A DNA stretch of 64,000 nucleotides from Brachypodius melanocephalos (Eukaryota > Chordata > Aves > Passeriformes > Pycnonotidae), in contig VZSR01003371.1 of the NCBI GenBank assembly GCA_013398615.1, forward strand, positions 8,038,197-8,102,196, read 5' to 3'. Below, piece by piece: positions 59,562 through 64,000 of the stretch. Made by a program: the position numbers and the translations under genes. The notes below the pieces were generated by a model. The model ran no database searches. It worked only from the letters and a program-made list of their open reading frames with translations, and was not told the DNA's origin. Numbering within the stretch: position 1 is the stretch's first letter; each line of letters starts with the position of its first letter.

Positions 59562-59597
59562 CTAAACCTGGCCCTAAACCTAAATCTAGATCTAAGC
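59562..59597. repeat. Degenerate hexamer array, CTAAAC-like
   Basis: Six consecutive 6-bp units all begin with CT: CTAAAC, CTGGCC, CTAAAC, CTAAAT, CTAGAT and CTAAGC. The register is exact and the units differ by point changes. Confidence 0.75.
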
Positions 59598-62500
59598 TAA
59601 AATTAAATTTAAGCCTCACACTTTTGCAGCATACTGTGGCATTTTCTCTTTGTCTCTTCTTACTAGAGATATCCACGCAACTTCTCCAGGCCACCTCTCC
59701 CCATCATGCAAGCTGCCACATGACCCAAATATCAGCCACAGCTCTGTCTTGTAAACACCCAGGAGTGAAACAGCTTGAGATTTCAGGTTATCCAGAGGGA
59801 GTATACATACAACCAAGAGCGAAAAGGTCTGGCTTATACCAAACCTTGCTTTATAGCAAGCCTTAAATGTGTATGTGTGCTGATGTGGTGTTTTGACTTT
59901 CCCAATGTTTCCTAACGCCAATGCTTACATATGTTTTGGAGGGTGCAGCTCTGCAAGGGCCAAGGATAATTTTGCAGGATGTGTGCTTGTATAAATAAGT
60001 GTGGATACACGTAGCTGGGCCAGAGCCTGCCTGCAGAGCCAGCAGCAGGAAGCTCTCCAAGGCCAGCTCCCAGGCTGCAGCTGCACAGTCTGTTCCTGCA
60101 ACCTTGCACCCACTGGCCTGGGTCTCTCTACAGAGAAAGCATCAGAAAATCCCCATCCCTGCCCATGGCAGCTCATTTTCTCTAAGCTCTCACGGTGCCA
60201 GAAGAGTTCAGCCACTCCCTTCCTCATTTTCATATGAGAAATGACAGGGGCTGATACAGAAAGAGTTTCTCAGGTCTCCCAATTCACCTGGCAGGCTTCA
60301 ATCGCTGCTTCTTCTGTGCTTGAAAGAGTCTAAAATTTTTCAATTTTTTTTTGTGCAAAGGCTTCCCTGGGATCAAAGGAAGACAGTGTCACCTCCTCTC
60401 AAAGTCCCATCCACAGACAGGTTGGTACAGAGAGACCTTTTTCTTCCTGACCCAGAACAGCCTTTTCGATTTTTTATGTTTATTTTTGTACTCTAACTAT
60501 TCCACCAGAGCTACAAAAGTCCTTTCAGTAGCACAGCTTCTATTTAAGATTATGGATAAAACAACTTATTGAAGAGGAGAAAAGCCATTTCAAGCTTTCT
60601 GAGCTCTCTCTATAAAATACGCTTCTGGTTTTAATTTGCAAAGGCAAGCTTGAAAATCTACAGTGCAGCACATACATATTTTATTGCCAAGCTTACATTT
60701 TTTCCCCTTGATGATTCAGCACCGAAGGAAACAAGCTGCTGTGATTAACCCTAACCCAGACAACAGAGCTCAACAGCTACTTCTAGTACCATGGGCTGGC
60801 CAGTTGCCTTTTCAAGAGCAAAGCCAACAGGAGACTCATGTGATTGATGATCTGGAATAGGCCCGAGGGCAGGTCTTAAATCTGAAATATCTAAGTCATT
60901 CAGTGAGGCAGATTGGTAGGGGGTGTGCTGGTCAGTACAGATCAAAATAGATGAGATAATTACTGTTGTAAAGATCAGCATACCCCCTCCCAGCTTTCTG
61001 GGCTTCTTACAATACTTTTTTAAAACTAGAAGAACATATGTATTCATTTTAGTTTGTTTATAGTCAAAGCCTCCACTTTTCCAAACAAAACATTTCAGTT
61101 CCTTATCACATTACTGTTACTCTCCTGGTGGTTTTACATGGTCAGTCAGTCTTTCAGTGATATTCTGCCTTTGTCACTAAAGAGACAAAACTTAGTGCAA
61201 GATACAAACACTGCTGAGCTGAACCATTTTTTAAAACACTGGATCAGAACCTCCAAACGGCAAAGCACAGCTTGCTTCCAAAGCCAGCTCCTAGTTACAG
61301 CAAAAGGACAAGGGCAGGACAAGATCCATTACTAAAATGGATCAGAACCATCAGGAGGAGGGTGTGGGAGGAGTGGAGATGTAAGGGGACTTGTTGCAGA
61401 GTAATGAGAGAGCTGAGTAGCTTGGGCAGGGGAGAATTGTTGAGCAGAAAGCCCAGAAGAGAAGGCAGCTACACACCCAAGGCATACATGCAGAGGCAGA
61501 AGTGGAGAAGATTCCCAGCCACAAAGAAGAAATTCCAGGAAAACTGGAGGAGGGAGCAGTGCTTGCAAAAAGCAGCCACGTGGTTAACTCCATTTTCTGG
61601 ATACATCAAAGGTTTTGTGAGTAGAGGACTGAATAGATGTTATTAAGTCACCAGCAATTGCAGTAACTGCCTGGGCAAGGGATGTGTTTGCAGCAGGCAG
61701 AAACAGTGCCCAAGAGCTCTGTGTAGCCCTCCTTTAACCCTGCTCCCTCACTTGAAGCAACACCTGAAAGAGATTAATGCCTCATCTGCCTTTATTTTGC
61801 AGAGCAAGATCACAGCAGAAAGATGCAAGCCAGTTTTCATTGCCAATCACCCTTCCTTCTAACCCACCTGCTGCCTGGCATTGGGTTAAACATCCATTTT
61901 CATTGAGTTGCTGAAGGTGTTCCCATAACAATGACACTGCAGTCAGCTCTTTCAGGGTTATTTCTCTCTCAGGACTGCTCTGGAGCCAGTGAGAAGGTGC
62001 TGAAGCTTTTCTATGGATGATGTAAGGTCACAACCTGCAGACCACAGGTCAAAATCTGTGCAGATGCACACCTAGACCTGTCACAGGGCAAGGGCACAAA
62101 GCCTCAGTGGGCACCACTAATCCTCCCTTGTTCCTGATTGCTGAGATGCAACTTAAACATGCCATCTAGTTGTAGATGGTGCCTAAAAGAACAGATGAAG
62201 AGTAATTTTTATCTGTCTCTCCCCATCACTGCCTTGGTGCCTCTAGTGACTCTGGTGTCACCCCAGCTGTCTCTGGCTGGTCAATCCTGCTCCAAAGAGT
62301 CCTTCAGGAGTTGAAAATCCTGAATATAAACATAATTCCCTAAACAAAACCTACTAAACATCTCTTTCTGGTCTCAGCTGAGATCTTTTCCAAGTTGCAA
62401 GGGAAAAATTACCCATTGGGAAAAGAGAATGCAGCAAAGATGATGACAACAAAGTGGGCCAGCAGTTGCCAAATTGGCTGAAGGCTTAGAGAGCTGCGTG

Positions 62501-63400
62501 TGTGACAGGGCTGCTGTTGAACAAACATTTCCTGTGCATCAGGATGCTCTGGAGGCATATGGAGATCATCCCTCAGCGTCTGGTCAGTGAAGGAAGAAAA
62601 AATAAGCTCAAATCTGGGGGATGATGGTGTTAAACATCTGGGGTGAGAAGGTGGAATAGGTCAGGAAATCTCTACAATTATCATCTAAAGGATCAATTTT
62701 TTTTTTTGCCAGGTTGCCTGGTGAAGGATGAAAACACTTATTAACCAGGTAATCTGGATCTGTGATATCCCCACAGCTTTACTTTGTGCCCATACAATCT
62801 TCACAGCACAATTCCCACAGTTTAAGGATGTAGTACTCTCCAAGTGCTTTGGCCACAACCTACCACAGTCAGAAACTTTCCTTTAAGTAAGCCCAACTCT
62901 GTTGAATGCCATGGGACAGAGGATCACATCTGATAAACTGAGGGTTTTATCTTTTCTGCCACAATCTTTCCAAAACATTGGCCAAGACATCATGCCATCC
63001 TCTTTAAACAGTGTATCCATTATCCTAGATCAACTCTGTCTTTTCTTCAGTTTAGATGTATGAGGACTACTATAATTAACATCACATCTGATGCTTGTGT
63101 AGGTAGAATTTTAACCAAATGTGGTACTTTTATGTCACGAAAGATTGACAGTTAATTTAACAACCTTGACTTGAATCTGTGCCTTAATCTCATATTGTCT
63201 CCTAGATAAATGTATCCTATTATAACCCTAAAAATTGTGTGCCAATTATATCAGTGGAGTTACAACAGTATAAATTAAAGGATTGAAATTTCACTTTTAT
63301 TTCTGAAGTGGACAAAGTAACCCCAAGCCCCTAAATTCCAGTGGTCTGTGACAGCTGCATCCGACTGGGAGGGTGATTCTGTCCAAATGAGATTCAGCTG

Positions 63401-63429
63401 TCATAAAAACCCTGGGTCATAAAAACCCA
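63401..63429. repeat. Short direct repeat, 17-bp period
   Basis: TCATAAAAACCC occurs at 63401-63412 and again at 63418-63429. Confidence 0.85.
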
Positions 63430-64000
63430 GCAGAGAGACCAGGACATGGCCCACCAGCCTCAAACACCATGCTCATGTGATAGGTGACTTCTGCATACTC
63501 AGCCTTGCATCATGCAGCAACACAGGACATTTATACAGCATTTGGCCCAGGCTCCAAGAAGGGCTTGGCTCTCACATGGCATCAGCAGCCCAAAGAGGAC
63601 CATGGTAGCTGTCAGCCAGCCTGCACCCTCAAACACTGTATGAAGGGAGAGGTGGTGTCTAGAAGTGTTAAAGGGGATCAATCATTAGCGTTATTAAGTC
63701 TTGCTAAAAGCCTAGCTGTGACTAAGAGCAGCAGGGTTTTGTTCAAGTTTTGACTTCTATGTATTCACACCTCCACACTTTAAGGATGTCTGTGCAAGTA
63801 TTCTGAAGAAAGCTTTGCCTTCAGATTAAAATAATGCATAAATCATTGCAGCAGTATAAGGAGGTACCTGTGTATTTTATTTTCAATATAAACTTACTTT
63901 CCCCACATAAGTGTCTGTTTCTGATCCCATTTCCCATGTTAAAAGGAGCTGAAGGCCAGTGTTGCTAAAAGAATAATCATGTAGAAATCCTAGAGCCACT

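Larger units (their letters stand above)
57379..64000. other. Intergenic region 5' of CPZ, no supported gene
   Basis: Short open frames only. GC-richer patches at 59990-60240 and 61330-61570 have overlapping frames on both strands without domains. A minus-strand frame at 60751-61047 is discussed as a finding. No seven-transmembrane gene (GPR78) is visible. Confidence 0.65.

Noticed and set aside
57379..64000. GPR78 (upstream neighbour of CPZ in mammals)
   Set aside because: No seven-transmembrane coding sequence was found in either strand of this stretch.

Overview
The window is vertebrate nuclear DNA, most likely from a passerine bird. It is AT-rich and gene-sparse, with one split gene using GT-AG introns. 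It carries avian CR1 retrotransposon fragments, an avian LTR-like repeat, and a tRNA-Ile-headed SINE with a CR1-like tail of the type known from songbirds (TguSINE1). There are no operons, bacterial signals or CRISPR arrays. The placement rests on repeat and protein recognition by eye, not on a search.

The only gene I can support fully is carboxypeptidase Z (CPZ), on the minus strand from about 56.7 kb down to about 37.0 kb. Nine coding exons join with matching phases at every junction into an intact 626-residue frame, with the stop at 37182-37184. The order is signal peptide, ten-cysteine frizzled-type domain, M14 N/E metallocarboxypeptidase domain with zinc ligands and catalytic glutamate present, transthyretin-like domain, and a basic/aromatic tail. 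A candidate 5' exon lies at 56626-56649, or reaches up to 56696. The last exon sits in the only CpG-dense stretch of the window.

Positions 1-37000 lie downstream of CPZ and form a gene-poor interval. In mammals HMX1 lies beyond CPZ on this side, and long-range HMX1 regulatory DNA is known between the two genes. I found no HMX1 coding sequence here. Two stretches (about 22.85-23.11 kb and 26.43-27.13 kb) look like regulatory elements because of clustered homeodomain-type motifs, palindromes and retained CpGs. One isolated minus-strand open exon with good splice sites (6086-6433) has no assigned gene. CR1 pieces, a C2H2 zinc-finger remnant, and several simple repeats make up the recognisable remainder; the longest is a pure (TTTC)48 run.

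Positions 56.7-64.0 kb lie upstream of CPZ and hold an old CR1, a strong 12-bp hairpin, and no convincing gene. GPR78, the mammalian upstream neighbour, is not visible and would lie beyond the window if synteny holds.
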